DNA of 64,000 bases, from NCBI GenBank assembly GCA_029207755.1, contig JARCOQ010000002.1:84470087-84534086 (forward strand), given 5' to 3'. The position numbers and the translations under genes are program-made. Positions 38,016 through 50,890 of the stretch are shown in pieces. The notes under the pieces were generated by a model. It worked only from the letters and a program-made list of their open reading frames with translations, did no database searches and was not told the origin of the DNA. Numbering within the stretch: position 1 is the stretch's first letter; each line of letters starts with the position of its first letter. This DNA comes from Chamaea fasciata (taxonomy: Eukaryota > Chordata > Aves > Passeriformes > Sylviidae).

Positions 38016-41000
38016 CATATATACAGAGAGAAGAGGGAAAGCCAAGCCAGAAAAAAGATCCCTGTCCTGGCTGTCTCCCTGTTCTCACGTTGTCGGAATG
38101 GTCAGTCCCAGCAGGAAAAAAACCCCAAGGAAAGGGGATGCTGATGCCATGGAGAAAACCTGGTAGTACTGCACCCCTTTGCCAGAACAGAGCTATGAGA
38201 GATCTGAAATGCTGAAGTACGGCCAGATTTGTGACCAGACTGCACCCACCTTTGCAGTGAACAGGGAACACCATCCACCCTTCCCTTCAGACGCATTGCA
38301 GCAGTTAAAACATAAAAAAGCATTGGTTTGTAAAACCATCTATATTGCTGAAATAGTAATGCCAAACACGGTGCAGCAGAGCCTGCTCTAACCTTCTCTT
38401 CCCAAATGTTCTTCATTTATTAGGTCTTTGCTTTTTCATCTTCATGAGAAATATCCCCATCTGTTTTGTGGCAGTAATTCTAGATTTCAGTGTTTCGCTC
38501 CAAGGTGAAGGAAAAAACCAAACTATTATTCTGTTCACTGAAGACTAGAAAAATGGCAAATCTTGTAACAAACTCTAAGATTGAGATAGGAGAAAATCAG
38601 TTTCCCTCTACATAAAAGATCGATTGGAAAAATAATCTTCTTAAAAGACCATGTCTGACACTTGCTTTTTTCATTTTCTGCAGTTCTCTTCAGAAACTTA
38701 TTGTGACTGTGGTTGCTTAAGGTACAAAGACAGTGTCATTTGCCACAGAGTAGCAACCCCTTTTATTCTGTAGAGCAATCTCAGTCTGCATAAATATATT
38801 TATCTCCTTTTTTCTTGTTTTATTTTTTTCCTGGTGCAAACATGCCTGCTTACTGCAGGATTACACTTTATGCTTTGTCTTTTATGAGATCACTTCTTGA
38901 CTGAGTAGGAATTTATGTACACGTTAAAAAAACATTTCATTTTATATGGGTTAGCTGGAAATGTCCAGATGGGAGTGAAACTCCTCCTTAGCCATCACCT
39001 ACTGGCAGCTTCTTTTTTTTTATTTTCTCTCAGCTTTGTTGTCCACTACATTTAACATCAAAAACTACTTCCCATTTCACCAAGCACTCTACAAATAGAT
39101 AGAAAGTCCTTATGTAAACTATTTCCATGGGATTTATAAGGCTAAGAAGATGCTCAGGGGGTTAAAGAAGCTTCTCCAGCATAACATGGCCTGAAAATGC
39201 ATGCAGTGATGCATCTTCCTGGCCTTGATCCCTTATCCTCTTGCTCTACTGCCAAAGCAAACTTTGGAGAGCTTCTGCTTCAGCCTCCTAGTTAGGTTCT
39301 CCAAGTTCTGACTGCAGTGGGAGATGGACTGTTTCATGTGATTTGGGGAAGGTTCATTCAGGATTGCTGGGAAGTTGCCTCCCAGTTGTTCAGGATTAGA
39401 GATGTTTCACTACCCCATACGTCTGGAACCATTTATGTGTTTGTTGGAAGCATTAAATGGAAATATGGACTCAATGTTCTAGGAGTAGGGAGATCCTAAT
39501 AGACAGAGGCTAAGAAACTGAATTGTAGCAATTGCCTTGTTGTCCACCACATTCAGTGTCCATTACCTATAATTTGTAAATATAAGGTAAATATAAGGAA
39601 GATGCAGACATTTTATAAATAATGGCAGCAGTTCTTCTGAAGCCAGACAAATGCAGATAATTCTTCTTGACCCAGGAAAAAAAAAATGAGAGGTGATCAG
39701 TATGAACACTAAAACACAAGGGCAGGAAAACATGTGCTGTATCTCACAACAGTACGTGTTTAAACACTAACTACAATTTGGAGCCAAGTTTGGGGTTTTT
39801 TTCTTTTACACAGAAGACTCTCCTTTCCAAAATCTAGGAAAGAACAATGACTTGAAATTAAAGTTACCAATGTGGTACCTCACAACTATTCAGAAAAGGG
39901 GAAAAAATATTTACTGGTGTACGGGATCATTCTTATTTCTATATTTCTTCCGATATGCACAATATTAGCAGTTACGTATTTGTAGTGTATGAAGTCTAAA
40001 AAACATTGTTTCTGTTCCTTTTGTTCTAGTTCAGCCAGAAATCATCTCTTTTTTTTCCCTTTAATTTCTATACTAGATTTTCTCAAAGTGGCATCTGTTT
40101 TGCCTTTTAAAAATTAACTGTGCAAGTACAACAAAATCAGAGAGATGTCAAAGCTGTGGAAATTTCCCTTGCAGCCACACAACGCCAAGTTTTGGATGAC
40201 TCTGTTGTGAGACGATGAATCATCTCAAGTTATGGAATTTGGGTTCAGGTTCTCTAAGGTAGTTATTGTGAAGTTCAGCAAATCTATATCCACCTCTGAT
40301 TTGTTGTTGTGCTCTTCAGGTTTTGGAGGGGGAGGAATATGTGGGAACTTCTAAAATCACTACCAAAATGTAAACTTTGCCAATTACATATTTTGAATCC
40401 TTCCTTAAATGAACCAAAAGTCCTGTCCCAAACTTTTGACAACTCTGATCAACAAATTCAAACACAGCAAACCAAATAATTTAGGAAAAAATGTTCCACA
40501 GACATTTGCAGTCAGCAAAAGGGCTCTTAGATACAGTTCTCTGGGTAAATCCTGGCAGATGAACTTAATTAAGAGACAAAAACTATTAACCAGCAATGTG
40601 TGACAAAAATTGGCTAAAGTAAAATTCTCTGTGAAATCTCCTTATTAGGAAACAAGAGAATTATCGTTCTGCTGTTTTCCACAGAAGGAAGGATTGGCCT
40701 CTTTCTGTCTGTGCTTGTGGAGCAATATCAGCCTCCACAAGTGGTCCAGCTGGCAGCCCACAGATATGGGATATGTCCGTGTGGCCCCAGCCTTCCCCCA
40801 AAAGCCGGACAATGTCCAGGAGGAAAGCGATGCCTCAGCAGCCAACACATCCCCTTGCACACACAGCACCAGGAATGGAGCTGGCCAGGAACAGTCATCC
40901 TGGATCCTAGGGCAAAGGGGGGCAGGACACCCTGGCATGGCTCAGCACAGAGACAGTCATTAGCTGCCCTTGTCAATCTTGAGCATGGGAAATGAGCATC

Positions 41001-41886
41001 TCAAAAGCAGTTCCAGCCACCGCATCCCATCAGTTTTGACCAGCTCATGACTCAGTGGCTGAAAGGCAGATGTGTAGCAAGAAACAAACCCCCAATTTAG
41101 TCCTCTCAATTTTTCTCCAGTGCAACTGCACCAGAGAAATCAAGAAATATGCATCTGTTCTGATCCACATCATGCAATGATTCTTGGATTCATTTTAGAA
41201 AGGATGCTATCTTTCAAAGAAAAATTAGATGGAAGAGTCCTCCAGAAGACTTCAGGTACGAGTTTTTTAGAGGATTGTTCAGCCTAGGGCAGTCCTGAGC
41301 CATGTCCTCCTCAGAAAGCTGGTGACCAAGAAGCAGTGCTAGGAAGCATCCCTGTAGGAACCGTCTCAGTTGTGAAAGCCTAAAGATCAGATAAAATATC
41401 CAATATATGATGGTCCTCCTGCCAAGTCATCCACGATTAACCACTGTTGGGGAATAATTGCAGTCCGTGAAGGTCTGACACAAAAAAAGTCATTTTTTAA
41501 ATGTTTGTAAAGCAATAAATGGCCAGCAGTCACTAATGGCTTACTTAAACAGACAATAGAATTTAAAAATTTCGATATACCTCTGTGAATATGGAATGGC
41601 CTTAAATTTTTTTTTTTGCATTTATCATTCCAGTTTTATCAAGATAAGAAAACATTTTTTAAAATCAGAGAACTTTAAAGCTCCAGAAATAGAATTTAAA
41701 AGTATCCTTCCAAAAATAAACTATTGGTTTTCAAATACCATAATTTTCAAATCTGGCAGGGAATTCAGGACATAGTATCTAAGACACCAATTTAGAACAA
41801 CAACAAAAAATCGGAATCTGCAAGAATATGAGAACTTTGAGGTGCTAATGTTTAAAAGAAGATAAGGAACATACTCACTCCACATG

Positions 41887-41922
41887 CCCTCCCTCCCCCC
41901 CCCCACAAAAAAAAAAAAAAAT
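41887..41922. repeat. C-rich run followed by A15
   Basis: Ccctccctcccccccccc then aca and a run of 15 A; low-complexity junction. Confidence 0.9.
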
Positions 41923-42879
41923 CAGGTGCCAAGCAATCTCTTTGGCTTTCAACTCTTCCATGTAGCATGTATAATAGGATTAACTTTAATTGCTTCCGGC
42001 CTATATCCAAAGATGAAGAACAGGATACCAGCTGGTAGTAACAGAGCTACCTCACCAGTCATTATCTATTTAAAAAAACTGGCTCACACAACAGTTGTGC
42101 ATAAATCAGGGGCTTCTTGAGGTCAACTTTTTACCTCATCAGCTGTCCTAGCATTTCATAGACCTCTGTCATACCCAGAAGATGTGCTCAGGTTATTTCT
42201 TCCTGTTTGGGCCTGTGTCCTGCAGGATCTGGGACTTGCATTGTGCCTAAGGAAATGCTTGACAATACAGACACAGTTAGATCTGCAGTTTTCAAACTAG
42301 GGGCCATAATGGGTCAGTGCCAGACTACTAAGTATCACTCAGGACTGAGCCTTTTGTTGGAGCTCTGCCACTTTTTCACTGAATTATCTCTTTCTCCACA
42401 AGGGAGACCATTTGTTTCAGCTAGGCTGCTCTTGTTGCTAAACACTGCTCAGATTTAGCAGATAGTAAAACTACACTTGTGCCTATACATAGTGGGCTAA
42501 CCAAAGAGAAAAGTAAATCTAGTGAATGGGTTCTCTTAGCCTGAAACCATCTTCTTTGTGAGAAAATATTTAGAAGAAGAAAAAACTGCAAAATGTAAAT
42601 GAGTAACATTTTCTACTGCTGCAAATGTTTCATATGACCTTATAAAAGGTCCTTTTTTCTCCTGGATGAACACCAACCTTACATATGCAATAGAATATTC
42701 ATCCTTCTTAGAGTAATTCCATTCTTAAAGAAATTTATCTTTTAATATTGCACTACAGATTCCTTTTCAGTAATAGAATTGCTGGGGTTTTTTCTGAAAC
42801 TAGAAATCTATCCCTCTGCTTGTATTTTTTCCCCTTTGTCCAAAAGTTTTTTAGACCACAGCTGCTTCTATCATTTAAG

Positions 42880-42902
42880 AAAAAAAAAAAAAAAAAAAAA
42901 AA
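42880..42902. repeat. A23 homopolymer
   Basis: Twenty-three consecutive A followed by ggacccaaaacaaaac. No retroposon body is recognisable upstream. Confidence 0.92.
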
Positions 42903-45900
42903 GGACCCAAAACAAAACAACAAACAAATGCTAAGAAATATGGGAAGTGACTGGAGGATTAGAAAAATAGGTCACATGTCAAAAGCTCATACACGATATT
43001 ACAGTGAAAAAAACTCCCTAAGGTAAAAGAGCCTTGTGACTTTGGGTGCCTGTGGAAAGAGTATCCCACCCCACACTTTCGTGTGTCTTCTAATATTGAT
43101 ATTTGGGGAAGAGAGGGTGTCAGCAGAGGATTTCTCTGGATCAGCCTTTATGACTGTCCCTTTTCCATCCAGGGTGAGTGAATTTATTGCTCAGTTTGTG
43201 GGATCACTGTGCAGCCCAGCGAGCTCCGCAGTGGATATTTAAGCAAAGCCTTTCTAGGCATGAGCATTGATCTCTTTGCTCAGTTGGCACAGCACAGCAG
43301 CAATGGATTCTGCTTTCTCCTCTCTGCAGCTCTGAAAGATGGAAATTGTTGCCTCATGTTAGAATGATGGTTTGACAGCCTTCTGCACCACTCAGACGTC
43401 TCATAACAGGGTGAAACCACCCAGCTTCCCAGTTACCACTGAAGGGGAAAGAAACACTTTAGGACTTGCAGGGATCCTCAGGGATCTCCAGGAGCAGAGA
43501 TGATCACATCTTTGCACAGCATGATTCATCTTGTGATTGTCTTTTTACTCCACCTGCAAAGCAGCTCTTCAGGAGCAAGAAAATTCACACACCACAACGG
43601 AGTCATGGTCTGGCTCCAGAATTTCTGCAGGAGGGAATGAATTCCTATGGATCTCTATCATGAGCTTGCCCCAGGCAGCTCTCACCCCAATACTATATCA
43701 AGGCAAAACCAAGAGATTACTGCTGTCTGGAACACAGCTTGCCTCTGGTACCCAGGTAAATGGTGTAGGGATGCATGAAACAATTTGAGGCCATGGTAGG
43801 AGAATTTGGTAATGATACTTTGGAATTAATACTTCTACGGGTAATCAGCATTGCAGGTATATTTGAAATTCTAGCAAGGTTCAAGAAAATGGGATTCTTG
43901 TGCTCAGAACACAAATGGCACACACAGACCTCTCTCATGCTCTCTTGCAGGTATCAGTAGATGAACTCTCCAGAAGAATGCTCCTCTTGCATTCTGCAGA
44001 GCTCACCTGAGGCTAGTCTCCTACAGAATGTGACTTTGAAATATGGCTCCTTCTCACAAAACTACTTTTGTTGTATTCTTCCTGTTTAACTTGAGGAAGG
44101 GAGGGTGTTCAACTACCACCTAACTGGATTTCAGATGGACACCATGAAAACATGGAGACAGAAGCAAAGTAGGAGCATAAGTCAGCCAGCCCAAGGAAAA
44201 TGCAAACGTTTTACTCAGGTTGCAGACATTCACAAGGCACAGAGATGTTATGATGTCCTGCTCATTCCCTGGTAGTATGTGAGGAAGTAGCTGCAGAATG
44301 ATGGGGAGATGTAGGAACAAAGCATAATGGGATAACTCCCAAAAGACTTCACCAGTAAGCCATGGCAAAGCAGTGACCAGAACACAAACTGCATATGTGA
44401 AAAAGCTGAAGCAAAAATTATGTATTCAGAGCCTAAGAGGAGATGTTGTGATTTGGATGGATTCTAGGGCAGAAGGAGAGAGAGGTGTGTAGGTATTGCT
44501 GCCCAATTTAGTAAACCTAGCTGCCTCAAGAGAAAAAAAATATAAGAAAGAAAAGGAATGGCTCTAGAGCATGATTCACTTTATTCTAAAACAGATGTTA
44601 AGATATGTCAGATGAGTCACAGCGTAAAATTGCCTATTTCCCTCTATTGATTTTAAAAGGGAGTCCAGAGTGATTAGTTCAGATGAAGACACCTACAATT
44701 ATGAATATGTTAGATGAGCTGAATCTCCCCAAAAACGTTCTCAATAAGGGTACAGGCATGGACTTGATAGACAGGCTTTGAGAGACAGCATTTAAATGCT
44801 GAGTCTTAAACCTACCTTATCAGTTATTGTAAGGGCTTTTATTTTGGAGAGGAAATGTGATTTTTGAGTGAAAAATGCACCTGGCATTAGTCATGTAGGC
44901 TTGTAAATCACAGTTTCTACTCAAGGCTTTGTGGGGTCTCCTATTTGAACATCTAAGTCTGAACTGGATTTTTACAGTGAACTGAGCTAATGCAGAAGTA
45001 GGAGTGCTAGTTCTTTCTGTTACATATAGATATTTGAAATTTGGCCTATTACTAGCAATACAACAGAGCTTGTGAGAGCAGGAATGATCCAATTGGTATT
45101 CTCTAGTGGAATGTGCTGAGCTGGAAAAGCTAGAACCTGGCAGAGGATCAGAGGGAAGGCAGGACACTGGGGCAAGCAGTAGGGCCATTGCTGCAGAGAA
45201 GAAGTTGTGTCTATATCTATACCAGGACCTCCTCTGATGTAAGCTGCCCTTTCTGACCTCTGCAGATAGGGTGTTTTGGGAGAAACTGCTTCCATAGCCT
45301 GCAGGAAGAAATGGCAGGAGAATAGGCACCTTGCCAATGGGACCAAAGTACTGCAAAATTTTCTCTTTAATTCAACTTTTTAACTACAAAACATTATTTG
45401 CACAGCTAGATTTCCCTGATCCCAGGTAGCTTATCTCACTTACAGGGTAACAACACCAAGGAATACCTATTCTGCTGCCCTCAACAGTCACTCCCATGTC
45501 TGGCAATATATTCTCATTTTTATGCTGCACCTATCCAAAGATAAGTTCATGAACTAACATGGGCCTGCAACAACAAGATGTATCCTAAATCTGAGAGCTT
45601 GGTGCAGACCCCCCTGACCAGCACTGAGGGAAACAGCTGGGGGCCAGTAGTATCATCCTGGAAGTAAACTGCTATTTCCTGGCCCGTCATTCCTCATGGT
45701 TATGAGCTGACTGCATGGACAAAAAGCACTGGACTGTCTACAGCACCGATGCAATGCAAGTCTGTGGCAGATTTATTTGCATACTCCAAAGGAGTTCTTT
45801 GTGCAGAGAGTGTCCAGCATTTGAGTCCTTGCTAAGCCAAGGTTACAGATCTGCTTTTGGGACTTTGTGCCCTCATTATGGTTGGATAGGAAGAGCTGTA

Positions 45901-46889
45901 CCCATCAACAAGAGGTGATTAATAGTCTGAAAGTTCTTTAGCAAGATTTTTTTCTCACATTTCCATCTAACTGGAGATAATCATATACGCTTCTCTCCAC
46001 ACCCCGTTTAACAGACTGCTGACATTTCCATGTCTGGCTCGTGGTAGCCTTATGGGGCTTGACATCTGTGCATGGCAAAAGCATTTAGCTTCAGAGCTGT
46101 GTTGCCAGGAAGTGCTATCAGTGTGGAACAAATTCTGTTCACTTAATAAATGTGTTGTGTAGTCTTGTGGGCTCTATAACATTTGAAAAAGAGGGAGATC
46201 AAGGCTACTCTTGGAAGCATCAAGACAGCAGTCAAAATGGCACTCAGCACAGATGGCTCCTACAACTGTGAACCACACGTTGGTTAATATGAAACAGCTG
46301 TGCAGATGCTCTTCTGCATGGGTGAAATAAAAGCATTTGGCCAATAAGCCATGGGCCTGAGACACAGGGAATGCAGAGGCAGCCTGCAGTGGGAGGAGGC
46401 AACAGCACAGCTCTCTGAAGGAAGGCAGCAGCTCAACAGAAGATGTTAATGTGCTGCAAGTGCCAGGCTTATTCCCTTGCTGCTCCTTCTGCACCTTGCC
46501 CCTCAGTAGGGGAATGTGTGTCTCAAGGATGTTAGCTGGCTTGGTTCAGGGTATGACCCTTCCTCCTGGTAGGATTTCTACTGTTTCATGTTCTGGGGTG
46601 TGACACTGCCTTTATTTAGGGGGGCCATAACAGAGGATTTTATTTTTCTCAGTGAAAATGTAGCTCAGAAGTAGCATCCAATAGCAAAATAATATCTTCC
46701 TTTGGTCTTTCAGGTTTCCTCTCTGGCTCACTTGTAAGAAGTAGGTAGAACAGAGGGAGAGATCAGGAAGTATTTAATAACTTCCTGGTTATTTAATCTG
46801 TAAATACCAAGCTTTGAGGGGACTTTGATGTGAAAGTACATCAAAAGATAAGGTTGGAATTCAAAATTATCTCAACAAGCAGGAGGTGT

Positions 46890-47110
46890 AGGCTGAAAAA
46901 AACCCAAAAAACTCAGTGAGATAAATGCAAGTTAGTTCAGGTATATGAAGATATTCAACTAAGGACCTACTGGGTTGGGGAAAACTCAATGAGAATTAAG
47001 CAGTAAAGGATGTAGGGGTTGTGATGCATCCATTGTAGGCTGAACACAGGGCAGAACTGTTATATGAAGATACTACTGAGGTGTGTGAACAGGATTATAA
47101 AGCATCCAAA
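46890..47110 (+). mobile_element. Possible decayed CR1 fragment, + strand
   Basis: The stretch ataaatgcaagttagttcag, then ctactgggttggggaaaact, then aaggatgtaggggttgtgat and aggctgaacacagggcag follows the order of a CR1 3' segment (residues of the aaatgcaa, ctgggt, gaaggacttgggggt and aggctgaacatgag blocks). The divergence is high, so this is a moderate call. Confidence 0.5.
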
Positions 47111-47230
47111 ATAACTTTTGTTCAAAGCCAGGATGTGGTTCAATGTCTATGTACATACACTGTGTTTCAGGAAACTGCGTGGGGACAATCCCCCCGTAGA
47201 GAAATATTAACTGGGAAATTTAGCTTGAAG

Positions 47231-47350
47231 GAAACTTGTGGAGGTCATCTAGGCCAAATTTAAGCTCCAAACAAGGTTAACTTCAAAATGTTGCTCAAAG
47301 TCTTGCCCAGATCACTTTTGAAAATTTCCAATTCTACTGTCTCTCTAGAA
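47231..47350 (-). mobile_element. Decayed CR1 fragment, minus strand
   Basis: Plus-strand text ggaggtcatctaggccaaat, ggttaacttcaaaatgttgc and gatcacttttgaaaatttcc matches the antisense of the 3' part of the same older CR1 type seen at 2031-2255. It is short and noncoding. Confidence 0.65.
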
Positions 47351-50300
47351 TATCAGAGAGACTTAAGAAATGGAATTTTATCTCTGAAGGACTCAAGTTC
47401 AGGACATTCATTTGGACCTGTAGGACTTGGATTAAATACTAGGAGAAGCTGGGTCTTCAGTGAAGGCAATTCAACATCCCCATAATCTTCACACATTTGC
47501 ATTTCCTCACCCAATGGAAAAATACATGGGAGGGAATTCTTCCATTCTGTCTCCACCTGTGGAGTAGTTAATTTACTCTTGCAGCCAGTCCATGTCATTG
47601 ATAAGTTCTGAAGCAGCCTGGTCCTGACTTGCTCAAGAATTTGGTTCTCAAGATATATTTGATGGAATCTCCAGGAGAAAAAAGGTTTATGAATACCTGA
47701 ATTTTTATTTATCGTATTATCTAAGCATATTTAAATTAAAAGATAACCATAAATCATAAGATTTGCTTATGAGGGCAAAAGGATTATTTGAGAATCTTTT
47801 TGTACCTCTATCATGATCATCTCTCTTCACTGCAGGTTCAGCCTAGATGACCACAACAAGCCTTGCCAGAGCCTGGGCTGTACCACTGCGAGTTCTGCGT
47901 CTTCACTTTAGTCATGCATCCAGCTGTGTGTGTTTGGGTCCTTCCTGCAAGGACCTTGAGCCTTTCCTGGACAGAGCTGACAGAGTTCACCTGCCCAGGA
48001 TGAATGGCAGTCAGAATCCAGACGACCACCAACATTTAACTGGGTTTTAACTATTTATAGAACAGAGGGTTTCCACTTCAGTTTGGAAAACAGCTGAACT
48101 AGCAGACTGAAGTATACTTTCTTTAATGGCTAGTAAATGCTAATGCCCTGCACTCACATAAACACACCCACACCTCATTTTGTTTTGAAGTGATGAACTC
48201 ACCATCATATACCAATTATCCAATTTCAAAATGAGTCATACTAACTACCAGAAGAGTGAAATCTGTCCATGCAGTAACTTTTGGCATTACAAATCTCTTT
48301 CAAGAATTTCCTATTAGACTATTTCTTTTCTGCCTTTTAGGTGAACATGGAGTGACTGGTTTAATTTGGCAACATAAAATTTAGCTGTGCAAGGACAGGC
48401 AAGAGGCAGGTGATCCAGGCAGAACCAAATTCAAGTGAGGTCTGAAAACCTGTTGTTAATGAAAATTTCAGCTCAGTGCTGGAATCCAGTGAAATCTTCA
48501 AGCTTATTGTTATTCATTAAGCAGATTGAAGGAGTGAAATGAAATTCAGCAAATTGTCCGCCTCTGCAAAGTACAATATGTTCATTTTCAAGGGAAACTG
48601 GTGTATGGATGGGAGATGAAGCATAAGCCATAACTCTTACCTCGGGGTGGTGAGGGGGGTTGTTTGGGGGTCAAATGTTTTTTAGAAAGCCACATCCCTC
48701 TCTCAATGCACTTGCACATCCCTCACTGTCCTGTCTGACCCCTTCAATGTGCCCTGGTGAAAAAGTCCAGCTGTCCTTTCTCACCTGCTGCATGTGCTGG
48801 TGCCAGGGCACCAAATGTTCAGGAGTGGCAGCCACACTGAGCCCCACCCAAACTCTTCACTGATGCTTTTTTTTAAGGCTAAACTTTGCTTCCGCCCTGC
48901 TACTGTGGCATTTTCTGGGAGATAATGCAAGGCTGAGTGGACTGACTGATTGAAACACAGCGCTAAAGATCAGAAGGGAAGGCTTCAGCCTTCCTTCAGC
49001 CACTGCACATTATCTTCTTCCTGCCATTCAAGTGATTGATTTTGCTCTAATTACCCAGACAGATCAGTTTATTATTTGCTCTGTGACAGATTCCATGAGA
49101 GGCTAGAGGAATTTTTTGTTGTGGAGGCCCAGAGAAAGAGACAGTGTTACACGAAGTACTGTGTTATTAGGCAAGACCAACAAGCAGAAGCAGAACCAAC
49201 AAAACATCTTCTCCTGTGTGAAGGGGGAGCTGGGATAGCTTGCTGGGGTAGTCAGAGCTTAGCACCCTCTGTCCTTACTCCTTTTGTTTATCTCATGCTA
49301 TACTACCACGAAGATTCAAGCACAACTTTCTTCAAGGAAACACAGTGAGCGTGGCTGGACTTTGACCTTTCCTGCCTGCCTGCAATGCTGCTTCTCTGCT
49401 GACCTGGACAGTGAGACCTGTCACCTAAGCTTAGAAATGCCCAGTGCAGATGATGCCCACCCCCACTTGTGGCACCAACTCCACGTGGGAAACAGTGAGG
49501 GGAATAGGCTCCTCAGATTGGGGTTGGATGTCTGCCTCAAGAGCAATGACTCTGTTTCTCTGCTAACTACAGAAGGAAACTGAATATGAACATGCAGTAG
49601 CTGAAATGAACATGTTAAGTGAGATGCAGAGACTGGCATGACTCTCAGCCAAGGTAACTAGAGGTTAACAGAGTTAGGAGCACATAGTTTAAAGCAGAAG
49701 TCTTTTTCTATCATCTGGGGGTTTTTTATTATTATTTTTTGAAGTAGAAATTGCAAGAAAGCCAATTCTTCAAGGTCCTAGAGGCTAAAGATTGTAGCAT
49801 GCTGCTTCAGAGCTTGCTTGATTAGTATTTAATTTCATCAGTAACTTCTCCTAATGAAATGTCTCACCTATTACATTTCTCTGAGCTTTGGGGTTTATTT
49901 TCCATAGAAAATTATCTTTTAAAAAGAATAGCACTGTGCAACTGAAGTTCCTTCCCTCCAGTGAGCGCACAGCACTCTGTAGTTGTCAGCTTCACTTCTC
50001 ACCACATTATAACCCTCTCTTGTTGCCAGAAGTACACTGATAAACAGAGATTTCTCTCCAGGCCAAGTCTCTCTTGATGTATGCAATGCCTGGCAGGATG
50101 GGACACCAATCAATTATTAAGATCAATGTGTCATATCCTCCTGTGTGGTGCTCTCAAAACAAAGCAGCAGCTGAGCCAAGAAGGATCTCTGGGTGTTCAT
50201 TACGCCACACACTAACTTGTTAATTGTGTTTGAACAATGGAAAGTCCTTCCGGAATGAAGTTTGGTGTGGAAGTCCTCAGCAAAAATGTGCATTTGCTCG

Positions 50301-50449
50301 GGACATTTGGGAAATGAGGTGCTGGGAGTAAATTGCCGGCTGAGGTCTCGTGGCCCCTGGGCACTTTGGGGTGGATTTGCACCTGCAAGGGTACCTTGTG
50401 AATATTTAGGCACCAGTGAAGGAATTCAGGGAAATGAGTAGGAGTGCTT

Positions 50450-50890
50450 TAAAAAGCCTCCAGCTGTCTAACCATGACCCGACCCATATGTCTGGGCACA
50501 GGAGGGGACAGGCCCAGTAGGGCACAAGGCATCAGGGCAGCCGCGGCTGGCAGAGCCCAGAGGGCACACTCAGCTCCTGCAGACCGGCACATCCGGAGCC
50601 ACGGGCAAGCAGCCGAAACACCATCTGCTGGCAAGAAAATTCCCAGCCGGCGTCGTTTGCTCAATTGAAACTCTTTCCGAAATTGTTTAAAAAGTTAAAT
50701 CACCCATCTATTGAATGGGGAAACGGGGAGGCAAAGTCCTGGGCCACCTGGCAGCCCCCAGCGGAGCGCCCTCTCTGCTGTCTTTGCTCTGTACCTACTC
50801 CAGGGCTTTGCTTCTCCAACCTAAGTGGGAAGTTCAATTGCCATGGCAACGGCATCTGGCAGGTGCGAAACACTATTCTTTCTCCTAGAT
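50450..50890. promoter_or_regulatory. CpG-enriched patch, candidate promoter or enhancer
   Basis: About 16 CpG dinucleotides in roughly 440 bp (for example cagccgcggctgg, accggcacatccggagcc, agccggcgtcgttt, agcggagcgcc), against near-absence of CpG in the neighbouring kilobases. The patch also carries an RFX X-box (50837-50850) and a possible splice donor cag|gtgcga at 50863. No TATA box and no coding sequence are seen. It may be an enhancer, a weak CpG island or the first exon of a noncoding RNA; the direction is unknown. Confidence 0.45.
50837..50850. promoter_or_regulatory. Candidate RFX X-box
   Basis: ATTGCCATGGCAAC differs at one terminal base from the palindromic RFX-factor consensus GTTGCCATGGCAAC. 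RFX factors bind such sites in promoters and enhancers, often of cilia and neuronal genes (established knowledge). Binding here is inferred only from the motif. Confidence 0.5.

Larger units (their letters stand above)
36613..46889. other. Intergenic with simple repeats and one hairpin, no gene recognised
   Basis: About 10.3 kb. Contains A-rich tracts at 36928-37032, 37623-37638, 41887-41922 and 42880-42902, and an inverted repeat at 37976-38015. Open frames such as 44820-45356 on the minus strand show no known family, hydrophobic pattern or splice context. Confidence 0.6.

Noticed and set aside
44820..45356. 178-codon open frame on the minus strand
   Set aside because: No recognisable domain, signal peptide or membrane pattern, no splice or promoter context; a frame of this length is expected by chance in 64 kb.
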